Position numbers and translations under genes: made by a program | The notes under the pieces: generated by a model | What the model was told of the DNA's origin: nothing | What the model saw: the letters and a program-made list of their open reading frames with translations, nothing else | Databases searched by the model: none | NCBI GenBank assembly: GCA_017794925.1 | Contig: CP051238.1 | Location: 1,287,186 to 1,351,185 of the forward strand | DNA length: 64,000 nucleotides | Reading direction: 5' to 3' | Origin: Aestuariibacter sp. | Lineage (GTDB): Bacteria; Pseudomonadota; Gammaproteobacteria; Enterobacterales; Alteromonadaceae | Shown: positions 1 to 9,553 of the stretch, piece by piece | Position numbering within the stretch: the stretch's first letter is position 1 | How the letters are laid out: every line of letters starts with the position of its first letter

Positions 1-937
1 GCTCGGCCAGTGGCTTGCCATCCAGCGTGCTTAACAGCTGACTACAGGCTTCGTCGTCGGAGATATGCTCGCTCCAGTACACAAAGCCATTACCGGTGCG
101 GTGTTGCAGCGGAATTCGCCATTGCCACCCCGCCGCTTTAGCGGTTGCCCGGGTATAAGGCATCAGTGGGTCGGTACTTTCACAGGGGATCGCTACGGCG
201 CGGTTACAGGGTAACCATTCAGACCAATCGTCGTAGCCGGCGTGTAAGGTTTGTTCTATCAATAACCCTCTGAAGCCAGAGCAATCTACAAAGAAGTCGC
301 CTTCAATAACCGCCTGGTTATCCAGTACCAGTGACACCACTTCGCCAGTGTCGTTGTGTTGTTTAACTTCAACGATTTTGCCTTCGGTTCGAATTACCCC
401 CTTGGCCTGAGCATAGCGTCGGAGAAATTTGGCGTACAGTGAGGAGTCAAACTGATACGCGTAGCCGTAGTGTTGTTCTATGTTGGGGGAAGACTGCTCG
501 GGTATGCGGAATTTGTTGTGTCTGGCCGACATCACGCCCGCAGCATATTCATGTAATGGCGTAGTGATGGCACCGCTTTGAAAATGCTTTAACCAGTGTT
601 GGTAAAATTCGACGTTATTGATTGGCAGGCCAAAGTCGCCAAAGGGGTGAATGTAGCTTTCGCCCAGGTTACCCCAGTCACAAAACTCGATACCCAGTTT
701 TATAGTGGCTTCGGTTTCCCGCATAAATGCGGCTTCATCAATACCCAGCGCGGAATTAAAAAAGCGAATGTGGGGCAGAGTCGCCTCGCCGACGCCTACG
801 GTGCCGATACTGTCAGACTCAATGAGCTCGATATCAATAGCCAGCCCTTGCAGCTTATTGGCCAGCGCTGCGGCTGTCATCCAACCGGCAGTACCGCCGC
901 CCACAATTACTACACGCTTAATGTCATTCCGGTTCAC
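1..937 (-). CDS. Flavin-dependent tryptophan halogenase family protein (3' end outside window)
   Basis: Predicted FADH2-dependent halogenase. The visible 312 residues begin with a Rossmann FAD motif (VVIVGGGTAGW, about residues 9-19). A GEATLP motif follows near 50. The lysine in ETEATIKLGIEF, about residue 80, aligns with the catalytic lysine of PrnA-type halogenases. The family signature WxWxIP is present as WQWRIP. The GTG start at 937 is chosen because the frame has an in-frame TGA just upstream and AAGGA lies about 12 bases before it. It lies 101 bp downstream of the GH3 gene on the same strand, so co-transcription is plausible. Family members beside TonB receptors and glycosidases in marine bacteria mostly have unknown substrates, so tryptophan is not implied. 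The C-terminal part and stop are missing. Confidence 0.88.
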   Translation of the reverse strand, partial: MNRNDIKRVVIVGGGTAGWMTAAALANKLQGLAIDIELIESDSIGTVGVGEATLPHIRFFNSALGIDEAAFMRETEATIKLGIEFCDWGNLGESYIHPFGDFGLPINNVEFYQHWLKHFQSGAITTPLHEYAAGVMSARHNKFRIPEQSSPNIEQHYGYAYQFDSSLYAKFLRRYAQAKGVIRTEGKIVEVKQHNDTGEVVSLVLDNQAVIEGDFFVDCSGFRGLLIEQTLHAGYDDWSEWLPCNRAVAIPCESTDPLMPYTRATAKAAGWQWRIPLQHRTGNGFVYWSEHISDDEACSQLLSTLDGKPLAE

Positions 938-960
938 GTTGCTGTTTCATTCCTTATGGC

Positions 961-990
961 GCAATGATGCGAATTGATTCCCATCATTGC
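961..990. repeat. 9-bp perfect inverted repeat between GH3 and halogenase genes
   Basis: GCAATGATG at 961-969 is mirrored by CATCATTGC at 982-990 with a 12-base loop. There is no T-run on either side, so it is not a canonical terminator. It may be a processing or attenuation hairpin in a GH3-halogenase transcript, or an operator for the halogenase gene. Confidence 0.4.
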
Positions 991-1038
991 GCAAGTTGCA
1001 GGCCCTCACAAGTCGTTCGGGCCGACTCTTATTGACGA

Positions 1039-3627
1039 CTACTGACAACTTAGCGTTGCGGCATCAGCCTTACCCGGTACGCTGGCAATATTGGTGACAC
1101 TCAGGTCGACATTGCCTTCCATGCTTAACGCAAATGGCACAACGATGTCACCTAAGCGAACCCCTTGCGCGGTAAAACAGGCTAAGTCGACCGACATCTC
1201 GCTCCATTCTCCCTGAGGTAATTGTTGCAAGTATTCGGTGATATCCAGGTAGGCTCTGCATGAGCCTTCTGGATCCGCGGTGCCTTCACAGTTCATACCC
1301 AGCTTAATACTCGCGTTGTCGATGTCGTCTGCTTTTACTTCAAAGCTTAACGCTGCCTTGGCTTGTAAATCAGACAGCATGTCTTCGCGGAAATGGCTCT
1401 TGCTGACAATGCGTAGTTCCGCTGGTTGCGTGCCGTCTACGGTTAATTTCACGGCGTCTTCCTGCACCACTTTGTCAACGGTACGGAACGTTAGCGAGCC
1501 GAGCGTATGAACGCTGGCACTGACATTGACGTACTGGCCGCCAGAGATCAATGCCATTTCCCAGGGCGCGTGCATGGTACCGTCAAACATCTTACGCACC
1601 TGCACGTCATCCATGTCCAGTTCAAAGCTTTCATTCAGGTCGTCAGCAAGCACGTTCTCGTCGCCATAGGCTAATCCAAACCCATAAGGCAGCAGCGGTG
1701 CGTAGTCATCGTCTCCGCGGTTAAGCACAGTCTGCGTTGGGCTTTTCGGCCAGGAATACGACAGCTTACCTTTGAAGTCGTGTTGCAATGAACCGTCTTT
1801 GTTCGCCAGTAGCACATCGGCAACAGCGAGCCCTTCAGAGCCAGGTAACCAGGCTGCCACAAACGCATCTGAACTGTTCAGTTCGGCATTTACCCACATA
1901 GGGCGTCCACTGATGAACACCGAGACCACGGGAATGCCCTGAGACTTAAGCTTTTTCAGTAGTGCTAAATCCGTTTTATTGCCGCGCTGGTATTCCAGGT
2001 TTTCACGGTCGCCGTGCCCTTCTGCATAAGGCTCTTCACCAAACACCACAATGGCAACATCCGGCTTTTGCGAGAAGTTACCTTGTTCGCTGAGTGTTAC
2101 CGTACCGCCTGCAGCTTCAACCTGTGATTTGATGCCATCGAAAATAGACGAACCGCCCGGGAAATCCGCATTGGTGTTATTGGTTCCCTGCCAGGTAATG
2201 GTCCAGCCGCCAGACTGCTTACCAATATTATGTGCGCCGTCACCCGCTACCAGAATCGTTTGGGTGGGGTCGAGGGGTAACAGGTTCGCTTTGTTTTTGA
2301 GTAGTACCAATGATTCACGTACCGCCTGACGAGCCACTTCGCGGTGGGCGTCTTGTCCAATCAATTCTGTTTTACCGGAAAATTTTCGCTTGGCCGGGCT
2401 GGGCTTGTCGAACAGGCCAGCACGTAATTTCACACGCAGAATGCGGCTCACTGCATCATCAATACGTGATAAAGGAATCGTGCCGTCCTTAACCTGAGCG
2501 ATGGTGTTTTCGTACAAGGGTTTCCATGCTTGAGTGGGCACCATGTATACATCCAGCCCTGCATTCACTGCCTGTGGACAGTTGTCGTTCGTACAACCCG
2601 CAATCTGCCCATGGCCATTCCAGTCACCTACCACAAATCCATCAAAGCCCATACGGTCTTTCAATACATCTGTAAGCAGGTACTTACTACCGTGTATTTT
2701 CTTTCCATGCCAGCTGTTAAACGATGCCATCACGGTTTGCGCGCCTACAGTTAAGCCTTCTACATAACCTTGCGCGTGAATATCGAAGAGTGCCTGTTCG
2801 GATGCAACGTTGTTACCCTGATCATCGCCACCTTCGGTACCGCCATCGCCTAAGAAGTGCTTAACGGTGCTGATTACCCGGTTGTCACTCAGAAAGTCTT
2901 TATTTGCATGGCCCTGCAAGCCGTTAATGATGGCCTTGGCGTATTCGCCTACAATGACAGGATCTTCTGAGTAACCTTCATAGGTACGCCCCCAGCGGTC
3001 GTCCCGCACTGTGGCAACGGTGGGCGCAAACACCCAGTCGATACCGGTTACCATGACTTCCGTTGCAGTAACGTTGGCGATTTTCTCAATTAATTCAGGA
3101 TTGTTTGCTGCGCCCAGGCCAATGTTGTGCGGAAACAGTGTCGCGCCGATTACATTGTTATGGCCGTGTACTGCGTCGGTCCCCCACATGGTTGGGATGC
3201 TTGAACCATCAAGCGAGTCATCAACTGACGCCTGGTACATGTCTTCTGCTAGCTGAATCCAGTCGGCCGGCGTGGCATGTTTATTATTATTCGGGAAGGC
3301 ACCGCCGCCGTTAAGGTATGAACCAAATCCATATTTGCGCATGTCTTCAACAGTGATGTCGCGTATTTCAGGCTGAATCATTTGCGCGACTTTTTGTTCC
3401 AGCGTCATAGACTCAAGCAGTTCTGCGATTCGGGCTTCTATTGCCGGGTCCTGTTTTACGACTATATCCAGTTTGGGCCAGATGTCTGCGGTTTGACTGT
3501 TGCTATCGGGTTGACTGCTTTCACCAGGTGTAGTGGGGTCGACAGCGTTGCTCTGTTCCTGATCTTTGGCGCACCCAGCCAGCAATAAAGTGGTTACGCT
3601 TGCTATTACTATTGATTTGATTTCCAT
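1039..3627 (-). CDS. Glycoside hydrolase family 3 beta-glucosidase/exo-glucanase lipoprotein
   Basis: Predicted exo-acting beta-1,3/1,4-glucosidase. The N-terminus carries a lipoprotein signal with lipobox LAGC (Cys19). The GH3 N-terminal barrel spans roughly residues 55-400, with KHFLGDGGTEGG and the nucleophile D335 in VVGDWNG. The GH3 C-terminal alpha/beta domain spans roughly 430-640. A final beta domain of about 180 residues (about 680-862) gives the long marine ExoP-like form. At 862 residues it has the usual length for that group. A LacI-type palindrome lies about 275 bp upstream of the start, which suggests induction by a glucan-derived sugar. The halogenase gene follows on the same strand. 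The GH3 assignment is secure; the exact glucan substrate is inferred. Confidence 0.93.
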   Translation of the reverse strand: MEIKSIVIASVTTLLLAGCAKDQEQSNAVDPTTPGESSQPDSNSQTADIWPKLDIVVKQDPAIEARIAELLESMTLEQKVAQMIQPEIRDITVEDMRKYGFGSYLNGGGAFPNNNKHATPADWIQLAEDMYQASVDDSLDGSSIPTMWGTDAVHGHNNVIGATLFPHNIGLGAANNPELIEKIANVTATEVMVTGIDWVFAPTVATVRDDRWGRTYEGYSEDPVIVGEYAKAIINGLQGHANKDFLSDNRVISTVKHFLGDGGTEGGDDQGNNVASEQALFDIHAQGYVEGLTVGAQTVMASFNSWHGKKIHGSKYLLTDVLKDRMGFDGFVVGDWNGHGQIAGCTNDNCPQAVNAGLDVYMVPTQAWKPLYENTIAQVKDGTIPLSRIDDAVSRILRVKLRAGLFDKPSPAKRKFSGKTELIGQDAHREVARQAVRESLVLLKNKANLLPLDPTQTILVAGDGAHNIGKQSGGWTITWQGTNNTNADFPGGSSIFDGIKSQVEAAGGTVTLSEQGNFSQKPDVAIVVFGEEPYAEGHGDRENLEYQRGNKTDLALLKKLKSQGIPVVSVFISGRPMWVNAELNSSDAFVAAWLPGSEGLAVADVLLANKDGSLQHDFKGKLSYSWPKSPTQTVLNRGDDDYAPLLPYGFGLAYGDENVLADDLNESFELDMDDVQVRKMFDGTMHAPWEMALISGGQYVNVSASVHTLGSLTFRTVDKVVQEDAVKLTVDGTQPAELRIVSKSHFREDMLSDLQAKAALSFEVKADDIDNASIKLGMNCEGTADPEGSCRAYLDITEYLQQLPQGEWSEMSVDLACFTAQGVRLGDIVVPFALSMEGNVDLSVTNIASVPGKADAATLSCQ

Positions 3628-4179
3628 TAGCAGTATTCCATGATTATTTTTGTATAACGTGCTCGTTGACTTTCAAGTCATCAAAAACAATGGGTAAGTA
3701 GCAGCTAATTCGCCGGAGAGATGAAAGAAGCACTTCAAAGGTATACCCGCACATTCCAACCATGGAGTGGCGGCAAGCACCTTATGAAGTGCACAATTGA
3801 GACAGCATTGTCCCGAACTTTCACGCTCCAACTTGTACTTTTTTTTATTAGACTTGCTCGACGGCTATCAGACGCTTTACCTGAAGCCGGTTTTTTCAAA
3901 TTGAAAGCGCTTACAATATTATGTGTGTAATTTAAAATTACAACTAAATATTCCGTGCAATTGCTGAAATATCAGGCATTAAGCGGTGGGTTTACGTGCA
4001 TGATATCGGTATGTTTAACCGCATGGTAACCATTAACCTATTGAATTTAATTGCTAAATTCAAATTCTTCGTGTGACTTGGATGAGTTTCCCGGTATTAA
4101 CTTTTTTGAAAACTTTTTTTTACAATCTGCCGGTGAATAGTGATGAATAAGATGGATGCGGCATTGGGGAACATCACTG
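3628..4179. other. 552-bp non-coding region upstream of the GH3 gene
   Basis: Both flanking genes are on the minus strand, so this whole region serves as 5' leader or promoter DNA for GH3, or as 3' flank of the ABC permease. It is AT-rich and holds the palindrome at 3902-3915. I see no convincing gene. A 69-codon plus-strand frame from 3721 follows GGAG closely but has no recognisable content. Confidence 0.5.
3902..3915. promoter_or_regulatory. LacI-type operator candidate upstream of GH3
   Basis: TGAAAGCGCTTACA is a near-perfect palindrome with a central AGCGCT core. This form is typical of LacI-family operators that control beta-glucoside genes in Alteromonadales and Shewanella. No regulator for it is encoded in the window. 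It is followed on the minus strand by a long leader of about 275 bp before the GH3 start. Confidence 0.55.
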
Positions 4180-5415
4180 CTACAACTTTTGGTTAATTGC
4201 GCCGCGATACGCATCGATAGCCGGGACTAAACTGCAAATAAGTGTTGCGCCCAGAATGATCCCAATCACAGCCAGATTGTGAAGGTTAAACACATTGGCC
4301 GATATAAACATGCCGTACTCGCTGGCTAACCAGTCTGCCGTCAAGGTGAATACCGCGAACACCAGCAATAAGGCCGTCGCGCTGGCGGCCGCCGAAAGCA
4401 ATAAGGCCTCGGTTAATATAAGGCGAAAAATCGTACCTCCACTAGCGCCAATGATGCGCAGCACTGCAATTTCTTTTTCCCGCTGTTGCATGGAAGCGAG
4501 TAACATGGTGGACAGCCCGAATAGTGAAGACAACATGATCAGCAGGCTGATAAACCGCAGTAGGTTTTCAATACTTGACATCATCTGCCACATTTCAGTC
4601 AGTGCAACGCCCGGCAGAATGGCCATGAGGCGGTCGTCCGGGTAATTGTTTAACTCGCGCTGTAAGGTAAACGTCGCAAATTTGCTGGTGAGCCCCAGCA
4701 TGATGGCGGACACACTGTCTACTTTCAGAAGCTGAGCGTCGGCTTCTTCCGGGTGTTCCAAAAGCGCGTGTAACTGCGCGGGTGGCAGGTGCATCGCTTC
4801 AATACCAGCCAGTGATACGTGCACGGTTTTGTCTACCGGCGTGCCGGTTGGCGCAAGAATTCCGGTAATGGTAAAGGGCGATTCGTCGTGATTGTGAAAA
4901 CTTACCGCGCCCATCCCATGCGCAATAACAATGTTATCACCGATCTTGTAGTTCAGGGTTTTGGCAACATCTGCCCCAATGACGGTGCCGAAAGTATCAG
5001 AAAACGGATTGCCTTTGGCGAAGGTCAGCGGTTGTTTATTGCCGTATTTGTAGTGCTCAAAATAGGCCTGAGTGGTGCCTAGTACACGGTAACCTTTGTG
5101 GGAGTCGCCCAAAGAAATCGGAATAGCCCAGCTTACCTGCGGGTGGTTTTGCAGCATGGTATAGCTTGCATAATCAATACTGTTGGTTGGCGACCCCATT
5201 CGGAATACGCTGTACAGCAGCAGATTGAGCTGGCCACTGGGTGCACCTACTATCAGGTCAACGTCGGATACGGTGCGGTTGAAGCTGGCCTGGGCCTGTA
5301 ATCGAACATGCTCCACGCTGAGTAACACACTGACGCTGATCAGCAGGGACAAAAACGTCAACGTTAGCGATTTGCCTCGGCTTTTCAGGCTGCTGATGGC
5401 AAACGACATTAACAT
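4180..5415 (-). CDS. ABC transporter permease, FtsX/MacB type
   Basis: A 411-residue inner-membrane permease. It has one N-terminal transmembrane segment (about residues 17-35), a large periplasmic domain (about 40-275) and three C-terminal segments (about 285-405) that form the FtsX fold. This topology belongs to the MacB/LolC/E group, which moves substrates within or across the envelope by mechanotransmission. The start at 5415 overlaps the end of the ATPase gene and has GGAG eight bases upstream, so the pair is translationally coupled. No adaptor or periplasmic partner gene lies beside it, so the substrate cannot be named. Confidence 0.85.
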   Translation of the reverse strand: MLMSFAISSLKSRGKSLTLTFLSLLISVSVLLSVEHVRLQAQASFNRTVSDVDLIVGAPSGQLNLLLYSVFRMGSPTNSIDYASYTMLQNHPQVSWAIPISLGDSHKGYRVLGTTQAYFEHYKYGNKQPLTFAKGNPFSDTFGTVIGADVAKTLNYKIGDNIVIAHGMGAVSFHNHDESPFTITGILAPTGTPVDKTVHVSLAGIEAMHLPPAQLHALLEHPEEADAQLLKVDSVSAIMLGLTSKFATFTLQRELNNYPDDRLMAILPGVALTEMWQMMSSIENLLRFISLLIMLSSLFGLSTMLLASMQQREKEIAVLRIIGASGGTIFRLILTEALLLSAAASATALLLVFAVFTLTADWLASEYGMFISANVFNLHNLAVIGIILGATLICSLVPAIDAYRGAINQKL

Positions 5416-6119
5416 GAGCTGGTCTCCATGGAATTAAACAAATCCTCAACGGAAACACGGGTCGTCAGGTAATCACTCAACGCCGCATCATGACTAACAA
5501 AAATAAGTGTGGTGTTGTGTGCTTCACATAATTCAATAAGCAGGGTCATGAAGGCGTCTCTGGCATCGGCGTCCAGGGCGGAGGTTGGTTCATCCACCAG
5601 TAAAATTTCCGGTTCGTTCACCAACGCTCGTGCAATAGCAACGCGCTGCTGTTGACCCACACTCAACTGCTTAGCTTTTTTATTCAGCACATCCAGCGGG
5701 AGCTGTAAGGCGTTTAGCAGTGATGGTAACCGTGCGTTGTCGAGGCTTTTATTGCCAGCAAAGTGCGCAGCTAACTGAATATTCTGTGCAACAGATAAAT
5801 GCGATACCAAATTGAACTGCTGAAACACCACTCCAATATGACGGGCCCGAAAGCGATCGCGTTTGGACTCTGAAAGTGCGGAAAACGGCTGGTCGAGTAC
5901 TGTAATACTGCCCTGTTCTGGGGTGAGAATACCCGATAGCAGATTTAACAGCGTGGTTTTACCCGAGCCAGACTTACCATGTAAAAAAATACGCTCGCCT
6001 TGTTTTACCTGCCAGTCGTTGACCAGAATCTGAATGGCACTGTTGGGGTATGTAAAAGACACCGACTGCATGTGTATTGCAGTTGGTGGATTGTTGTTGG
6101 TAGGTGTTGTTTTGTTCAC
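5409..6119 (-). CDS. ABC transporter ATP-binding protein (LolD/MacB-like)
   Basis: A 236-residue ATPase with Walker A GKSGSGKTT (about residues 49-57), Q-loop VFQQFNLVSHL, signature LSVGQQQR and Walker B ILLVDEP, then the H-loop FVSHD. This is the short nucleotide-binding subunit of the LolD/FtsE/MacB class. It pairs with the FtsX-like permease whose gene overlaps its end. The start at 6119 is GTG with no strong ribosome site. The internal ATG at 6071, just before the conserved strand MQSVSFTYP, is an alternative. Confidence 0.9.
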   Translation of the reverse strand: MNKTTPTNNNPPTAIHMQSVSFTYPNSAIQILVNDWQVKQGERIFLHGKSGSGKTTLLNLLSGILTPEQGSITVLDQPFSALSESKRDRFRARHIGVVFQQFNLVSHLSVAQNIQLAAHFAGNKSLDNARLPSLLNALQLPLDVLNKKAKQLSVGQQQRVAIARALVNEPEILLVDEPTSALDADARDAFMTLLIELCEAHNTTLIFVSHDAALSDYLTTRVSVEDLFNSMETSSC

Positions 6120-6349
6120 TGCTCAGTTCTGGTTAGGTGGTTATAGTCACGAAACTGGATAGATCAAACTTCAGTGTAGAGGTTTATATAATGCGTTACA
6201 AAGCTTTCCAACAGTATGAATTCGACAATTGGTCGGTTGTACGAATTGACGTTTAGCTATGCAGCTGTTGATTTCATCGTTTGCGTTAAGGGTGTCTGAC
6301 AAAGATTGATGTACTATTAATGTAATTTTTGTCAATTCTCAAAATCGTC

Positions 6350-7264
6350 ATGACCTACTTCTTTAAGCAAAACCTCGCAAACCGAGCTACCGTATTTTTG
6401 TTCTCATGCGCTGTAGCCAGTCTTATGGCATGTTCAGCTACACCCGTCCAGCAAGCCTCTGGAGCCAAAATTGAAGAAGTCACGTCATTCAATCAGATTG
6501 CGCCGGTTGTGCAAATACTCAATCAGCAATACAAACCCGAAAATGTGTTGATAGTGTCTGATATCGACAATACGTTGCTCACCAATAACGGTGGACTGGG
6601 CGGGGATGTCTGGTACCAGTGGCAGCGCGGCAAACTGGCAGTAAAACCGTCGCCAGAACAAACCGTAAGTTGTTTGTTTGAGGATGTCATAGGCATGCTG
6701 TATGAACTGAGCCCAATGGCGCTGACCGAGCCGCAGGTACCAGGTTTAATTGAGCAGTGGCAGTTGCAGGGGAACCCCATGATGCTGCTCACCTCTCGCT
6801 CACCGAATTACCGGTCACCAACAGAGCGGGAGCTACTCAATAAAGGTATTGATGTGAGCATGTCAGCGCTAGCTCCTGTCGGAGAACCCAATCCTGTCTA
6901 CAGGGAAAAGCTGGATCGGGATATGAGTTACAGTCGAGGGATAATGATGACGACGGGCATGCACAAAGGTGACATGTTGGAATGGATTTTAAGTAAAACG
7001 GGTCGTGAATTTGAGGCCATCGTGTTTATAGATGACTCTAAACATAACATCGATGATATGTATGAGCGCTGGCAAAACAAACCGGTAGAAATGGTCATTT
7101 TTCATTACTCACAGGTTGAGTCGAAGCGTATTGCACAATATGGACAAGTTTTGAGTAGCGAGCAGGCCAGCGAGCTGGCAGATGCGTATAATTCGCTAAC
7201 TCATGCCTTGGAAAGGATATTCCCGGAACGTTACGCTACCGGGCAATGTCTGAGCACTCAGTGA
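6350..7264 (+). CDS. DUF2608 (HAD-superfamily-like) lipoprotein
   Basis: A 304-residue predicted lipoprotein with lipobox LMAC, followed by a DUF2608 domain. HAD-type motifs are visible: VSDIDNTLL (DxDxT-like motif I) and FIDDSKHNIDDM (DD motif near the C-terminus), as in acid phosphatase-like HAD proteins. It is probably an envelope-anchored hydrolase or a catalytically altered relative; the substrate is unknown. The ATG at 6350 is preferred over a TTG 21 bases upstream because it directly precedes the signal peptide. It converges with the MFS gene, 56 bp apart. The upstream 230 bp between this gene and the ABC genes should hold divergent promoters, but no clear element is visible. Confidence 0.75.
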   Translation: MTYFFKQNLANRATVFLFSCAVASLMACSATPVQQASGAKIEEVTSFNQIAPVVQILNQQYKPENVLIVSDIDNTLLTNNGGLGGDVWYQWQRGKLAVKPSPEQTVSCLFEDVIGMLYELSPMALTEPQVPGLIEQWQLQGNPMMLLTSRSPNYRSPTERELLNKGIDVSMSALAPVGEPNPVYREKLDRDMSYSRGIMMTTGMHKGDMLEWILSKTGREFEAIVFIDDSKHNIDDMYERWQNKPVEMVIFHYSQVESKRIAQYGQVLSSEQASELADAYNSLTHALERIFPERYATGQCLSTQ

Positions 7265-7320
7265 AACCAGAGTGTAATCAGTTAACGAAGGGAATGCGGT
7301 TAGTCATCGATGTCATGATA

Positions 7321-8460
7321 TTAAACACGGATCTTCAAACTAATCAGCAATGCGCCTACCATCAGGCCTACGATAATATGAAGGGAAATCGGCAAGCTGA
7401 ATAATTCGGCGCCAAAGCCAACCAGTGCTGGCCCAGCCAGCACGCCTGCATAGCCCAGGGTCGATACCGCTGTAACAGCCATCGACTCTGGCATAACGTC
7501 CTGCTTGCCGGTGGCTGAAAACATAATGGGAACGATATTAGCGCAGCCAAAGCCTACCAACGCATAACCTAACATGGCGAGTTGCATACTGCCTGTGTGT
7601 AAGGTTATCAAAAAGCCCGCTATGGCGGTGATCGCCCCAACATTAATGACTTTGCGAGGCCCCAAAGAAGAGACTATTTTATCACCTGTAAGGCGTCCCA
7701 CTGTCATGGCTACAGAAAAGCTGGCAACACCCAAACCTGCTTTAGACGTTTCAACATCTAAAAATTCGGTCAGATAGATACCGCTCCAATCCAGCACTGT
7801 GCCTTCCGACAGGAACAATATTCCGCACACCAAACCAATGAGTACAACAATACTTCGTGGCATGATCATTATCGGACCTGAAGAATCCTGCGCATTATTC
7901 AGCAGACCACCACGACTATATACAAGCAATGCAAGTACTAAGGCTGCAGTAACAACACAAGCGATAAATACCGGCACATCAAATGAAAGCTGTGATGTCA
8001 TTACCAAGGCACCAACCATTCCTCCAAGACTGTAAAAACCATGAAACCCAGACATCAGCGGCTTCTCAGAGGCCTTTTCAACGACTACAGCCTGTAGATT
8101 CATGGCGCAATCTGTCAGGCCTATACTCATTCCGAACAAAAATAAAATAACAATCAGGCTGGCTATGTTGCTGACTAATGGAATGAGCAAAAATAACGTC
8201 GCGAAGCAGGCGACTGATACAATAAGAATGCGCTTACATCCATAACGGGCTGCACATATGCCTGCCAGTGGCATGCCTGCTAAAGCACCGGCACCAAGAC
8301 AAAGAAGTAAACCACCAATTACCCCATCACTGATTTGAACATTGTACTTAACATAGGGAATGATGGACGCCCATGCCGCCGTAATCATGCCGGCACTTAG
8401 AAACATGATGCGTGTCGCAGTGCGAGTTTTGGAAGTGTTGTTTGTAGCCATGGTGTCCAT
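7321..8460 (-). CDS. MFS transporter, YbjJ/fucose-permease-like
   Basis: A 379-residue major facilitator protein with about 12 hydrophobic segments. It resembles E. coli YbjJ, including the central FHGFYSLGGMVGA segment and LGACLAGMPLAG-like packing in helix 2. Substrates of this subgroup are poorly known; sugars are likely. It is divergent from a DeoR-family regulator gene with 164 bp between them, the usual sign of local control. The start is not supported by a strong ribosome site; an ATG three codons downstream is possible. Confidence 0.85.
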   Translation of the reverse strand: MDTMATNNTSKTRTATRIMFLSAGMITAAWASIIPYVKYNVQISDGVIGGLLLCLGAGALAGMPLAGICAARYGCKRILIVSVACFATLFLLIPLVSNIASLIVILFLFGMSIGLTDCAMNLQAVVVEKASEKPLMSGFHGFYSLGGMVGALVMTSQLSFDVPVFIACVVTAALVLALLVYSRGGLLNNAQDSSGPIMIMPRSIVVLIGLVCGILFLSEGTVLDWSGIYLTEFLDVETSKAGLGVASFSVAMTVGRLTGDKIVSSLGPRKVINVGAITAIAGFLITLHTGSMQLAMLGYALVGFGCANIVPIMFSATGKQDVMPESMAVTAVSTLGYAGVLAGPALVGFGAELFSLPISLHIIVGLMVGALLISLKIRV

Positions 8461-8555
8461 TGGGCAGTAATGATAATTATGGTCGTGATCTTAATGGTAA
8501 ACGATATCATAGCGCTAATTTATGGCTAAATAAACACAACTGAATAAAAATAAAA

Positions 8556-8572
8556 ACAAATGAACATTTTGT
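8556..8572. promoter_or_regulatory. Possible DeoR-type operator between MFS and regulator genes
   Basis: ACAAATGAACATTTTGT has 5-bp inverted arms (ACAAA/TTTGT) around a core that reads ATGTTCAT on the minus strand, loosely like operators of the GlpR/DeoR family. It lies in the divergent promoter region. The call rests on position and weak symmetry only. Confidence 0.25.
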
Positions 8573-8624
8573 GTGGCTTGTGTAGTATTAGTTTTAATGT
8601 GCCAGAAAATGAATAGGTAGCAGC

Positions 8625-9389
8625 GTGGAGAAGTACTCGCCCGAAGAACGGCATCAACATATTATAGAGCAGTTGCGACAGCAAAATAAGGTGATGGCGT
8701 CGGACTTAGCGGAACGTTTAGGCACAACGGAAGCCACCATTCGTCGCGACCTTCGACATCTGGCTGAGCTGGGCTTTTGCAAGCGGATTCATGGCGGCGC
8801 AATGAGCTTCGCGCCCCCATCAGGGACTCAACAAGAAAGATTACAGCGTAATAGTGATGAAAAGCAGCGGTTAGCCAGTAAAGCTCTGTCGCTAATTAAG
8901 GAAAACCAATTGATCTTTCTGGATGCATCCAGCACAAATCTCATACTGGCAGGCATGCTTCCAGCCGATAAGCAGCTCACTGTGGTGACAAACAGTCCGC
9001 TGATTGCGCTGTGTTTATTAGAGCAAAAAACCATTAATACGATTCAAATTGGTGGTGAACTTGACCCTCTAGTGGGGGGAGCCGTCGATAATGTCGCTGT
9101 ACAATCCCTTCGACGGTTTCACTTTGATTTGTGCTTTTTGGGAGTATGCGCCTGGTCTTCAAGCGACGGCTTTATTGCCAACAACTTTCAGGATGCAGAA
9201 TTCAAGCAAGTAGCAGCGTCGCGCTCCAGTGAAACCGTTGTACTGGCTACACAAGAAAAAATAGAAGTGGCAGGTCGATACCCGTTTTTACCCTCTGCTC
9301 AACTGGGATATCTGGTGTGCAGTAATTACAATGCTTCGCTGAAAGATGTGTTTGAGAATTTGCCCTGTCAGGTTATCTCTGCGCTCTAA
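8625..9389 (+). CDS. DeoR/GlpR-family transcriptional regulator
   Basis: A 254-residue repressor. An N-terminal winged HTH (residues 5-57, with TTEATIRRDLRHL as recognition helix) is followed by a DeoR sugar-phosphate sensor domain (about 75-235) with FLDASSTN and VVTNS motifs. Such regulators respond to phosphorylated sugars or sugar-like metabolites. It starts at GTG 8625 behind AGGTAG and is divergent from the MFS permease, its most likely target. It is followed by the pectate lyase gene after about 165 bp, but the palindromes there look LacI-type, so control of the pectin genes is not assumed. Confidence 0.88.
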   Translation: MEKYSPEERHQHIIEQLRQQNKVMASDLAERLGTTEATIRRDLRHLAELGFCKRIHGGAMSFAPPSGTQQERLQRNSDEKQRLASKALSLIKENQLIFLDASSTNLILAGMLPADKQLTVVTNSPLIALCLLEQKTINTIQIGGELDPLVGGAVDNVAVQSLRRFHFDLCFLGVCAWSSSDGFIANNFQDAEFKQVAASRSSETVVLATQEKIEVAGRYPFLPSAQLGYLVCSNYNASLKDVFENLPCQVISAL

Positions 9390-9479
9390 ATAATACTATC
9401 CTGGTTAAAAATGCTGTTAATTTGTGAAAATAGTTATCAGGTTGTAAAAGTAATCACGATAGTGTATTTTTGACTTTTG

Positions 9480-9493
9480 TGCTACCGGTGGCA
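9480..9493. promoter_or_regulatory. LacI-type operator candidate upstream of pectate lyase
   Basis: TGCTACCGGTGGCA lies 61-74 bp upstream of the PL1 start and matches the perfect palindrome at 10997-11010 at 13 of 14 positions. The even-spaced, CG-centred symmetry is characteristic of LacI-family repressors. Confidence 0.6.
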
Positions 9494-9553
9494 TTATCGT
9501 TTTTTTTACAAAAAAGACCGGTTAACGCTATTTTTTGGGTAAAGGGGTTCAAT

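Noticed and set aside
3721..3930. 69-codon frame behind GGAG in the GH3 upstream region
   Set aside because: Spacing to the start is too short, composition is unremarkable, and it overlaps the operator-containing promoter DNA.
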